Shown piece by piece: positions 25,421-34,031 of a stretch of 64,000 bases of DNA. Positions within the stretch are counted from its first letter, which is position 1, and the number at the start of each line of letters is the position of its first letter. Position numbers and translations under genes: made by a program. The notes beneath the pieces were generated by a model. The model saw only the letters and a list, made by a program, of their open reading frames with translations. It had not been told where the DNA came from and ran no database searches. The DNA is from Phoebastria nigripes (Eukaryota > Chordata > Aves > Procellariiformes > Diomedeidae). The stretch spans positions 166,161 to 230,160 of the forward strand of contig JAYKAV010003086.1 in assembly GCA_035582835.1 (NCBI GenBank), given 5' to 3'.

Positions 25421-25426
25421 TATAAA
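25421..25426 (+). promoter_or_regulatory. LTR TATA box (TATAAA)
   Basis: TATAAA lies within 'gctcagtatataaactggg', about 255 bp into the LTR and about 200 bp upstream of the polyadenylation hexamer. That is the expected U3 position. The opposite-strand LTR at 26909-27451 has the same context, but its box is altered to ACATAA. Confidence 0.7.
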
Positions 25427-25620
25427 CTGGGGGGAGTTGGCTGGGGGGCAGCAATCCCTACTCGGGGATGGGCTGGGCATCGGTCAGCGGGTGGTGAGCG
25501 GTTGCATCACTTGTTTTTCCTGGGTTTTGTTCCTCTTTCTCTCTCTCTCTCATTGTTTCCCTCTTCATTACAATTTATTATTATTATTATTGTTGTTGTT
25601 GTTGTTATTTTATTTCAAGT

Positions 25621-25626
25621 ATTAAA
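25621..25626 (+). promoter_or_regulatory. LTR polyadenylation hexamer (ATTAAA)
   Basis: ATTAAA lies in 'caagtattaaactgttc'. It is also present in the second LTR (TTTAAT on the plus strand at 27032-27037), which supports its role as the LTR polyadenylation signal. Confidence 0.6.
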
Positions 25627-25757
25627 CTGTTCTTATCTCAACCCATGAGTTTTCTTACTTCTGCCCTTCCGATTTTCTCCCCCATCCCACCAGGGTGGGG
25701 GAGGGTGAGCAAGCGGCTGTGTGGTGCTTAGTTGCCAACTGGGGTTAAACCACAACA

Positions 25758-25762
25758 CTGCT
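25758..25762. repeat. Target-site duplication (right), CTGCT
   Basis: This is the exact copy of the 5 bp at 25162-25166, immediately after the LTR end. Confidence 0.9.
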
Positions 25763-26229
25763 CAGGTAGCATTAACTTCCAGTCTTATTTGTGGCATATC
25801 TTTCTCTGAACTGTGAAATCACAGTTCCATACATAGTCAGGATGTCTGACTCTGCTTCTTTGGAAAGCTGAATATAGCTTTTGACTTTCTCTGTATTTTT
25901 TTGGTGGCTAGTGACTAAGAGGGCATTATATCGCATGGTCATTGCTCACTGCATTTTACATCCACTTCCATTCTTACAAGTGATACATATTACCTAACTC
26001 AAGGAGAACGGAACCCACCTAGAAATAATTTTAATTTTGTGCTGCCTGCTAAAGAGTAAGTTGATGAGTCTTGAGAGAAAAGAATATTGCTCCAAGACAT
26101 GCTTCAAAGTTTCCTATAAGCACTAGCTATGTTGTGTGGATATTCTGAATAGTCGTTAACGGGGGTTTACTGCAAAACAGTTTCAGAACATAAACCAGTG
26201 TGGCACCCAAGCTCTGATTCATCTCTGGT
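25763..26229. other. Anonymous spacer between LTR and CR1
   Basis: No gene or repeat was recognised. It separates the solo LTR from the split CR1. Confidence 0.5.
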
Positions 26230-26908
26230 GATATTTCATATAACTAAACTCAAACAGTAAAAGGAAGCATACAAGAGGTGGAAACAGGCTCAGATGGCAT
26301 GGCAGAAATATAGAGACACTGTCTGAGAGTACAGTAATGAGGTCAGGAAAGCCAAAGCCCAAGTGAAATTAAATCTAGCAAGGGATGTGAAGAGCAACAA
26401 GAAGGGCTTCTACAGGTATACCAGCAGCAAAAAGAAGACTGCAGAAAATGTGGACCTGCTGCTGAATGAGGCAAGGAACCTGGTGACACGGGCATGGAAA
26501 GAGCCAAGGTACTCAATGCCTTCTTTGCCTCACTTTTTACCAGTAGGATTTCCCTTCAGGAAACTGAGCCCCTGAGCCCACTGGGAAAATCTGGAGCAAT
26601 GAAGATTTACTCTCCATTGAGGAGGACTGAGTGAAACCAGTTGGACATATGCAAGACCACAGAACCTGATGGGATGCATCAATGAGGGCTCATCAAGCTG
26701 GCTGGTGTCATTGAGATAGGACTCTTGATTATCTTTGGAAGATCCTGATGATCAGGAGAGGTTCCTGAGGATGGGAAGGAAGCCAATGTCACTCCTAATA
26801 TCAGGAAGGGCAAGGAGCAGGATCTGGGGAACTGCAGGCTGATCAGCTCACCTCAGTCCCTGGGAAGGTGTGGGAGGCAATAATAGTGGAAGCCATTTCC
26901 AGACCTAG
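26230..26908 (+). mobile_element. CR1 LINE ORF2 fragment, left part (linker to early reverse transcriptase)
   Basis: Translation in pieces gives KRWKQAQMAWQKYRD (from about 26275), then [20 protein letters not shown] and [18 protein letters not shown] (26338-26450). This is the CR1 segment between endonuclease and reverse transcriptase. Next come [12 protein letters not shown] (degraded AFFASVFTSKISF) and CRLISSPQSLGKVW (about 26836), the start of the polymerase. Stops and frameshifts make it inactive. The reading continues without loss across the LTR insertion into 27457, so both halves are one element. Confidence 0.85.
26904..26908. repeat. Target-site duplication (left), CCTAG
   Basis: CCTAG flanks the minus-strand LTR on both sides (26904-26908 and 27452-27456) without mismatch. 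It marks an insertion into the CR1 copy. Confidence 0.9.
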
Positions 26909-27451
26909 TGTAGTGGTTTAACCCAGCAGGTGGCCAAATACCACACAGCCGCTTGCTCACTCCCCCCTCCCAGTGGATGGGGGACAGAATAAAAAAAAAG
27001 AAGTTAAATTCGTGGATTGAGATAAAGACAGTTTAATAGAACAGAAAAGGAAGGGGAAATAATAATAATAATGGTAGAATATACAAAACGAGTGATGTAC
27101 AATGCAATTGCTCACCACCCGCTAGCCGATGCCCAGCCCATCCCCAAGCAGCAATCACCCTTCCCCCACCAACCCCCAGTTTATGTACTGAGCATGACGT
27201 CATATGGTACGGAATACCCCATCAGCCAGTTGGGTTAGCTGTCCTGGCTATTCTCCCTCCCAGCTTCATGTGCACGTGGCAGAGCATGGGAAGCTGAGAA
27301 GTCCTTGACTAGTGTAAACACTACTTAGCAACAACTAAAACATCAGTGTGTTATCAACATGCTTCTCATACTAAATCCAAAACACAGCACTGTAACAACT
27401 GTACCAGCTACTAGGAAGAAAATTAACTCTATCCCAGCCAAAACCAGGACA
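26909..27451 (-). mobile_element. Solo LTR inserted in CR1, minus strand (543 bp)
   Basis: Read on the minus strand it starts TGTCCTGGTTTTGGCTGGGA and ends GGGTTAAACCACTACA. It matches the LTR at 25167-25757 along most of its length, including the GTCATGCTCAGTA..TAAACTGG promoter region and the ATTAAA hexamer. It is about 50 bp shorter, mainly in the CT-rich and ATT/GTT tract, where it carries (AAT)n on the plus strand near 27059-27073. The 5-bp duplications are perfect. It splits a CR1 ORF2 and lies opposite in orientation to the first LTR, so it is a separate insertion, not the partner LTR of one provirus. Confidence 0.92.
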
Positions 27452-27456
27452 CCTAG
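27452..27456. repeat. Target-site duplication (right), CCTAG
   Basis: This is the exact copy of 26904-26908 on the other side of the LTR. Confidence 0.9.
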
Positions 27457-28310
27457 TAAGAACAAGGTGATTATGAGCAGTCAGCACATATTTGTGAAAG
27501 GGAAAATCATGCCCGAGAACCTCATAGCCTTCTGCAATGGAATGACAAGCTCAGTGGGTGAGGGAAAGACAGTTGATATTTGTGGTCTTGACTTGTGCAA
27601 GATTTTCAACGCTGTCTCCTGTAACGTCCACATTGATAAACTCATGAAGTATGGACTAGATAAGTGGACAGTGAGGTGGATTGACAACTGTCTGAACTAC
27701 ATGTGCTTGAAGGGGTGTAATCAGTGGTATGAAGTCCAGCTGGATGCCAGTCACTACTAGTATACTCTGTGGTGCATACTGAGACCAACACTTTTTAACA
27801 TCTTCATTAACAACATGAATGATGTGATAGACTGTACCCTCAGCAAGTTTGCAGATGACACAAAACTGGGAGGAGCAGCTGATACATGGGATGGTTGTGC
27901 TGCCATTCAGAGAGACCTTGACAGGCTGGAAAAATGTATCGACAGAGATCTCCTGATGTTCAACAAAGGAAAATGCCAAGTCCTGCACCTGGTAAGGATT
28001 AACCTAGTACAAGCTGGGGTAGGACTGGCTGGAAAGTAGCCTTGCTGAAAAGGACTTGGAGGTTTTTGTGGACAAGCTGATCATGAGCCAGCAACATACC
28101 CTGTGGCAAAGGCGGCCAAGAGCACCCTGGGCTGTGTTTGGAAAAGCATAGGCAGCAGGGTGAGGGAAGTGATCCTCCCCTTCCTCTCAGTGGTGAGGCC
28201 ACATCTGGAGTACTGTGTCCAGCTCTGGGCTTCCCAGTTTAGGAGAGACATGGACATACTGGACAAGTCCAGTAAAGGGCAACTGAAATAATTAAAGGAT
28301 TGGAATGTCT
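27457..28310 (+). mobile_element. CR1 LINE ORF2 fragment, right part (reverse-transcriptase core)
   Basis: It continues the element interrupted at 26908. Peptides in order are ENLIAFCNGMTSSVGEGKTV (from about 27514), KLMKYGLDKWTVRWID (27640-27687), LFNIFINNMNDV (near 27795), LSKFADDTKLGG with the FADD catalytic box at 27848-27859, AAIQRDLDRLEKCIDRD, then [19 protein letters not shown] (near 28160-28220) and RRDMDILDKSS. The LDFSKAFDTVSH motif is degraded to LDLCKIFNAVSC, and there are frameshifts near 27765 and 28040, so it is a fossil. It breaks off at about 28310, before the C-terminus and 3' tail, against a CR1 in the opposite orientation. Confidence 0.9.
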
Positions 28311-28996
28311 GCTTTAGAGCAGCAGTCTGCTGAATCTGCTCCAGTTTATCAATGTCTGTCTTTTACTGGGGTCCCAAAACCAGATGCAGTATTCTACATG
28401 CGGTCTAATGAGTGTCAAGTAAAGGGGAATAATCTTTTCCCTCCTGCTACTGGCTGTGCTCCTGTCATTACAGCCAACAATGCTGTTGGCAACCTTTGCT
28501 GCTTGGGCATGCTGCTGGCTCATGTTGAGTGTGCTGTCTACCAGGACCCCCATGTCCTTTTCTCCAGAGCTGTTGCTCAGCCTGTATTCTTGCAAAGACT
28601 TCTTCCTTGACTGGTGCAGGATTTTACACTTGTCCTTGTTGAATTTTATAAGATTCCTGTTGTCCCATTCCTTCAGCCTTTCTAGGTCCCTCTAGATGGC
28701 AGCCCTGCCCCTGAGCACATCAATTGCTCCTTCCCCCCCCTCCCTTCAATGTCACCTGCAAATTTCATGAGAGTCCACTGCATTGCCTCCTCAAGTCACT
28801 GGTAAAGATGTTAAACAGGACAGATCTCAGAGTAGACACCTGTGGTCCGCTTGTTACCTCAAGGTAGAGAATGACCCATTAACCACTACTGTCTGAGCCC
28901 AGTCATCCAACCAGTTATTTACCCATGTAGCTGCCTGCCCATTCAGTTACACTTCCTAACCTGGATGGATGAGTATTGTATCAATGCTTGCAGAAG
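28311..28996 (-). mobile_element. CR1 LINE ORF2 fragment, other subfamily, minus strand
   Basis: On the minus strand it reads NMSQQHAQAAKVANSIVG and LIRPHVEYCIWFWDPSKRQT (28595 down to 28330), preceded by KFNKDKCKILHQSRKKSLQE (28650-28590). Further upstream are a degraded FADD box (KFAGDI, near 28758) and LFNIFT (near 28810). Its wording differs clearly from the plus-strand CR1 next to it, so it belongs to another subfamily. It lacks the 3' tail at its low-coordinate end. Many stops show it is inactive. Confidence 0.8.
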
Positions 28997-28997
28997 G

Positions 28998-29037
28998 GTT
29001 AGAATGGCTGAGTGGTCTAAGGCATTCTGGTTTTAAT
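28998..29037 (+). pseudogene. tRNA-Leu-like 5' fragment (tRNA pseudogene or tRNA-derived SINE head)
   Basis: The words 'gttagaatggctgag' and 'tggtctaaggc' match the 5' half of vertebrate tRNA-Leu (acceptor strand, A box and D arm, TGGCYGAGTGGTCTAAGGC), with only C-to-T or G-to-A differences. After GGC the sequence goes directly to 'attctggttttaatggg'. This resembles the 3' side of the anticodon arm plus the variable arm of tRNA-Leu(CAA), with about 12 nt of the anticodon loop missing. No T arm, B box or 3' acceptor strand follows, so it cannot be a working tRNA gene. It begins about 2 bp past the end of the minus-strand CR1. Confidence 0.45.
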
Positions 29038-29040
29038 GGG

Positions 29041-32000
29041 TTAATTATCTGGTTAATTATCAAGTTATTTATCTAAATAAGAGTTACCAAGACTGGCTCT
29101 TCTGTGCCATCCAGAACAAAGAACCAAGCTAGACTTGTGGATTTCTGTGTACATACCTATCCATATCATTGTAGGGACCTGGAGCTTAATGTTACAGTAC
29201 ATGGTAGCGTAAAAACCTGAAGTTCAGCCGCATTATCTTCTTGCAAACACAGGCTGCTACAAGCTGCAACTAGTCACTACATGCATAAGAAGATAGACTT
29301 TATTTTCAGAGCTTTGTTTTCTTTCTTTCTTTCTTTCTTTCAGTGACCAAACGGTCAAATTTCTGAAGTGACAGAGAACTGAGTCTTCTATGAGACACAA
29401 AATTGTGAGTGGTATCTAAGACAAAATATTCTGACAGCTAAAATACCCAGATTTAGATCTCAACAAATGCAATCAAACCTGACAGACCACGGACGTTTCT
29501 GAGTCCAGACTGAAATGTACATGTGGACAGTGCTCACCTAGTGCATAAGGTAGAGCTCCCAATAACATTATGTGTAGATCTCAGAATCAAAGTTCCTAAA
29601 AGTGTTTTGGTTGCCTGAGAAAGATGAAGCTTAGAGTAAGCCATTTGGATTACATTATTTTGCAAGTGACTGGAATATGTGCAATATGGGCAGACAGAAT
29701 GCAAATAGCACTGTTAGCTCAGAGAAGTCCTTCATCAGTTTTGTGGCAAGAGTACTACAGAAGACCAAAAGACTGTCAGTCTGACAATAGGATCTTCATT
29801 TATGTGTCCAAACGCATATGTATACAAGAAATAAATATATGAAAAAGAAGCGCTTACCACTTCCCCCAAGGAAAGAAGATGGTAGAGGACAATTTGCTCC
29901 AAGTATTTTCCAATTGATTTTTCAACAAACTGTCATTGAAACTTCAGATCATATCTGTTTAGGAAGTACTGTTTTCTCAGACTGTCATTATATAGTGTTC
30001 TACTTAGGTAAGCTGTTTAACTAGAAAACACTACATGATTTTTACAGGCTACAAAGTAAGAGATGTCAGTTTTGTCCTGGGGAACAATAGTGGAAGAAGA
30101 CCAACAGACGTTCAAAATTGCCTTGGAAGAAGCCAGAACTACCTCACTAAACAAACCAAAATGAAAATGCCTTTTAATGGAAATAACTACCTGACAGCAA
30201 ACTTACCTGAACGTCTCAGGTAGAATGTGGTCCCATAATTAAAAATGATCCCTGCAAAAATTTTAAGACTTGTTGAGCCATGAGCCATGTTCATGGGAAA
30301 AACAGGCACCTAGAAAGAGCAGATCTGTTTGGGGTGGGAGAGGAACTATGTAGCTTTTCTAGATGTATTATTCTCTCTTCCTTGATGGTACCGAAGAAGC
30401 TGAACAGATGACAGTATGTGTCAAGTCCTTTTTTCCCCACCGTTATATGTATATACTGCATCATAATATGTTTGATGTCTTAATTTGATAACTAACAGCC
30501 ATCATACGTACATTGCAGCGTACATTGTTTCTTGAAATACGTTAATTCAGAGTTGTTTGTCCCTGTGTTTCTTTCTGTCCCATGGAAAACTTCTGGCTCA
30601 GTACTGTTATGTTTCATTAGAAGGTGTATCTTCAAGAGACAAAGTGCTGTTGTGGACAACCAAAATAAATGTACTGGTAGCTTGTTTAATTATTAGGCAG
30701 CAACATGTATATGGTGGTCTACAAAGCAAAGTATGTAGTGGTGAAGAAAATGAGGCAAAAATTATGCAAAATTTAAGGCTTTTCTAGGAATTTTCTCATA
30801 TTTGCAATTTCTAACATCAAAGTATCCATTGATCAGGCTCAATAATCTTCCTTGGCAGTCCATTGGCTGGATCACAGAGTGAGGTGTGAGAGAACAGTGT
30901 CTCTCTACAGTATGGATCTTCATTTTTGCCATCCCACTTTGGTTAACTACATACTAACTTAATACACTGCATCACTTCTGTGAATATGATGCTTTTTTAT
31001 TCTCTGAGGTCCAAAGTGTTAGCTTTTCTTAGTCTTCATCTTTTCACAAGCTGTTCCAGTTCCATCTGTTTCAACACTTTGCCAAACCAACATAGCTTTT
31101 GACTTGGTAGGAGGAACCACTCATCTACAATGAATGCTCCACAGTAGTACTGCCATTTTGCGGTGCTTGTGAGTGTGTGTATGTATGAATCTAACCCTTT
31201 CCTGCTATTCACTGTAAAAAACAAGCAAACATTTCATCCTTTTCAGTCTAGCTGTGAATGTGGTTTAACACACATGGTTTGATTTTTTTCTTCTTCAGTT
31301 TTCTTTCAGATGCAATTACAGGAAAGGTATATGACACATGCAAGTTTTCTCAGCTGAAAAAATCTGGCTCTTGATCAAAATAACCTATCAGTTATTGTAG
31401 TGAAATGGTATTAACGTAAAAACACTCATCTGAAAGAGTTTTGAATTTTTAATTAGAGTTCTATAATATATGATATATTAGTGTATAACTGCATTTGTTT
31501 TTAACAAACAATACTTGACTGGACTCAAAATACCGCTAAGGTGGCCTTATATTATAATCAAGGCCTTGATTCTACATGTATATTTCTTGCTGTGTTTTTT
31601 TTTTCTAATGCACTTACAGCAAAACATGTATCTATCATGAGATGCAAATCTGACAGATAAGTACCACATGGCAATTTCCTGGCCCAGAGATATGATGAAT
31701 GGGGGGGCGGGGGTGGTGTTCAGTATAAATCTGAACATGCTTAAAATTTAAAGGATGCATTCTCAGTGGAAAAATAAACAAATCACTGGTGACCTGAAGT
31801 ATTGTAGCTCCTTTTTACACTTCTCTTACAGAATTTCAAAAGATAGAACAAAATTGTGGCAACTCTGTAACTGCTTTGCCCACACCAGCTTTGAATTGTC
31901 CAACAAGGAGGTTTTTGTCATTTCTCTTGAAATATTACCCTTCAGAAAACTAATTTTTTCTATGTTGATTAAAGTTGCTTATTTATATCTGAAAAAAGAC

Positions 32001-33239
32001 GTAACCGGTGGGAAAGGCCTGCTGCTCCAACTAGGAGTTAATGCAGACACCCCTGAGTATTTACAGTATGAATGTTAAACGAATACTTCCTTAGCAACTC
32101 TATGGGATACTGAAGTTCCTTTTATCTTAAGTATCCTATTTCAAGGAATATTGTTTCCATACACATTGCAGAATTCCCATAAAGAGTGTTCAGAAGTTAG
32201 TGTCTCATTTAGCTGCTATACAGTCAGCAGAACAAAACTTTACTAGTAAATGCATGATTTGGTACAAATCCCTGAGGCAACTATGGGGAAAGCTAGATTA
32301 TCTACAAAAACACCTTGTCTTGCCATCTGTTCTGTGTATAATTACAATACTGTAGGCATACATTGAAGTATTTTGGAAATATTAACTAAGTAATTCCTTA
32401 CACCATCCCTGTGTGACATGTTTATTAGATATGAACAAAAATTATTTTTCCCCTATATGAATACTTAGCTCTGCTGTGTTTTCTCTTCTTTATGGATAAA
32501 TCTTTAAATGCAGGTCAGTGCAACACAAGCAATGCAGACCAAAATCCGTGATAGAAAAGTCACGCAGAACAGTCTATTAGAGTGACACCATCATCCAAGT
32601 GGTTGGTAGGTTACTGAGGAAGCTGGGACAACTGTGTGCCTCAAACTCCTTTTGCCCTTTCCATTTTTGATTCAAGGTATGTAGAAGGAGCAGACTTTGC
32701 ATTCAGAAACCAGAAAAGGTGGGGAGGTACTCAGCACTGTTCTCCACATCCTCATGCATCTGCACAAGGATCAGGGAGGATCTTGGTCCTAATGCCTGTA
32801 TCTTTCCTGAAGTGCAAGTGAATCAGTTTGACAGGCATCAGATGGTTCTCTACATACTCTATAATGGTCATGACACAAAGAGGTCTCAACAGCCAGATTG
32901 CTTAAAATACATCTTGTAAGTTGTAGGGAAAGCCTAAAGATTGAGGGTCACCTTCATGTTATCTGGGGATTTCCCAAAATGAACCTCTCTTAGTCCAGTT
33001 TAGAAACTTAAAGCATTCTTCACCTGAAGACAAAACTTTTGCTAAGCAGCTAGAATATCCTGGAGTATATACCTGGCATCCTCTCTCTCCTTACTGGTGC
33101 ATCACCACTTCGTCAGCTGTTCTTGTTCAATATTCTATTACTGTTGACTTGTAAACACTAAGTGTCTCTCATAAACTACTTCAGCCACCCTGTATCTCAG
33201 GAAGTTTCCACTCCTGGGTAAGGTGACGACGTGGGCCCC
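29041..33239. other. Anonymous non-coding DNA
   Basis: No gene was recognised. (CTTT)5 lies at 29321-29340 and a G-rich run at about 31699-31713. Open frames are up to 107 codons with no family resemblance. Confidence 0.55.
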
Positions 33240-33566
33240 ATCATCGCTACATGGGTAGTTATAGAGACGACAGAGTCAGACTCTTCTCAGAGGACAAAAC
33301 AGAGCAAAAGGACAAATAACAGTCAAAAGTTGCAACAGAGGAAATTTTGATTGAACAAATGGAAAAAACTTCTTCACTAACAGCAGTTAAGTTCTGGAAG
33401 AGCTTGCTGAGAGAGGTTGTGGGATCTCCATCCTTGCAGGTATCCTAAACTTGACTAGACAGGACTCTAAGCAACCTGGTTCTTCAGGTTAGCTCTGTAT
33501 TGAGCAGCAGATTGGACTAGATGACCTTTAGAGGGCCCTTCTAATTTTTTTTTCTGTGATTTTAAA
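33240..33566 (+). mobile_element. CR1 LINE 3' end, diverged
   Basis: 'agactcttctcagaggacaa' and 'aagttgcaacagaggaaattt' correspond to the CR1 LFSEVQ...QKLQQRKF segment. 'cttcttcactaacagcagttaagttctggaa' corresponds to the terminal FFxNR-VRFW part. The 3' UTR follows, with 'ttggactagatgacctttagagg' and 'cttctaa...tctgtgattt'. The terminal repeat is decayed. No target duplication was identified. Confidence 0.75.
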
Positions 33567-33874
33567 TAGGGAACTTAAAGTTGGACTTTACGTACTTAAT
33601 TCCTTTGTGAATCTGGTTCTCAGTGACTTGCCCATGATCACAGAAAAGGGCAGTTAAAGACCAGGAGAGTGAGTATAGGTAATACTATAAGACCTGGATC
33701 ATGCTTGGCTGTCTTAATCCACTGCTGTTTCTGAAGCTTGTTAGAAGAAGTTAGAGAGCTGATAGGCTGCTTACACTAATTCAGCCATCAGTAACACTAA
33801 ACCCAGTATTTGTATGGAATCAAATACCCCTTTTCCACTTTACATATTTGTCTAAAGATGGGTCAAAGAATGTA
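33567..33874. other. Anonymous non-coding DNA
   Basis: Nothing was recognised between the CR1 tail and the pyrimidine tract. Confidence 0.5.
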
Positions 33875-34031
33875 CCCTTTTCCTTTTCCCTTTTACCTTT
33901 TCCCTTTTCCTTTTTCTCTTTTCCCTCTTCCCTTTTCCCTTTTCCCTTTCCTCTTTCCCCTTCTCTGTTCTTCCTTCTCCCTTCTCCCTTTCCCTCTTCC
34001 TCCTCCCTTTCTCTTTCCACTTCCCTTTCTC
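33875..34031 (+). repeat. Polypyrimidine tract, (CCCTTTT)n-like microsatellite
   Basis: About 157 bp of almost pure C+T on the plus strand, built from CCCTTTTCC/CCCTTTT units that decay to CTTCC mixtures towards the right, with only a few purines. It is followed by a short (GTTTT)n. Open frames rich in Pro-Phe-Leu on one strand and Lys-Glu-Gly on the other are artefacts of this composition. Such mirror-like homopyrimidine runs can adopt triplex (H-DNA) structure. Confidence 0.85.

Larger units (their letters stand above)
25167..25757 (+). mobile_element. Solo LTR of an avian endogenous retrovirus (591 bp)
   Basis: The element starts TGTCCTGGTTTTGGCTGGGA and ends GGTTAAACCACAACA, so it has TG...CA termini, with perfect 5-bp duplications on both sides. 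It has an LTR layout: U3, a TATAAA box, a CT-rich stretch and an (ATT)n(GTT)n tract, then an ATTAAA polyadenylation hexamer and a GT-rich end. No internal retroviral genes are adjacent, so it is a solo LTR left by recombination. The family resembles one common in bird genomes; the 5-bp duplication would fit an ERVL-type class, but that is inference. Open frames of 81 and 62 codons inside it are incidental. Confidence 0.92.

Noticed and set aside
25162..27456. A complete provirus with two LTRs
   Set aside because: The LTRs are in opposite orientation, each has its own 5-bp duplication, and the DNA between them is anonymous sequence plus CR1 with no retroviral genes.
27359..27760. 133-codon open frame across the LTR edge and CR1
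   Set aside because: It is a chance join of LTR sequence to a CR1 ORF2 fragment, not a fusion gene.
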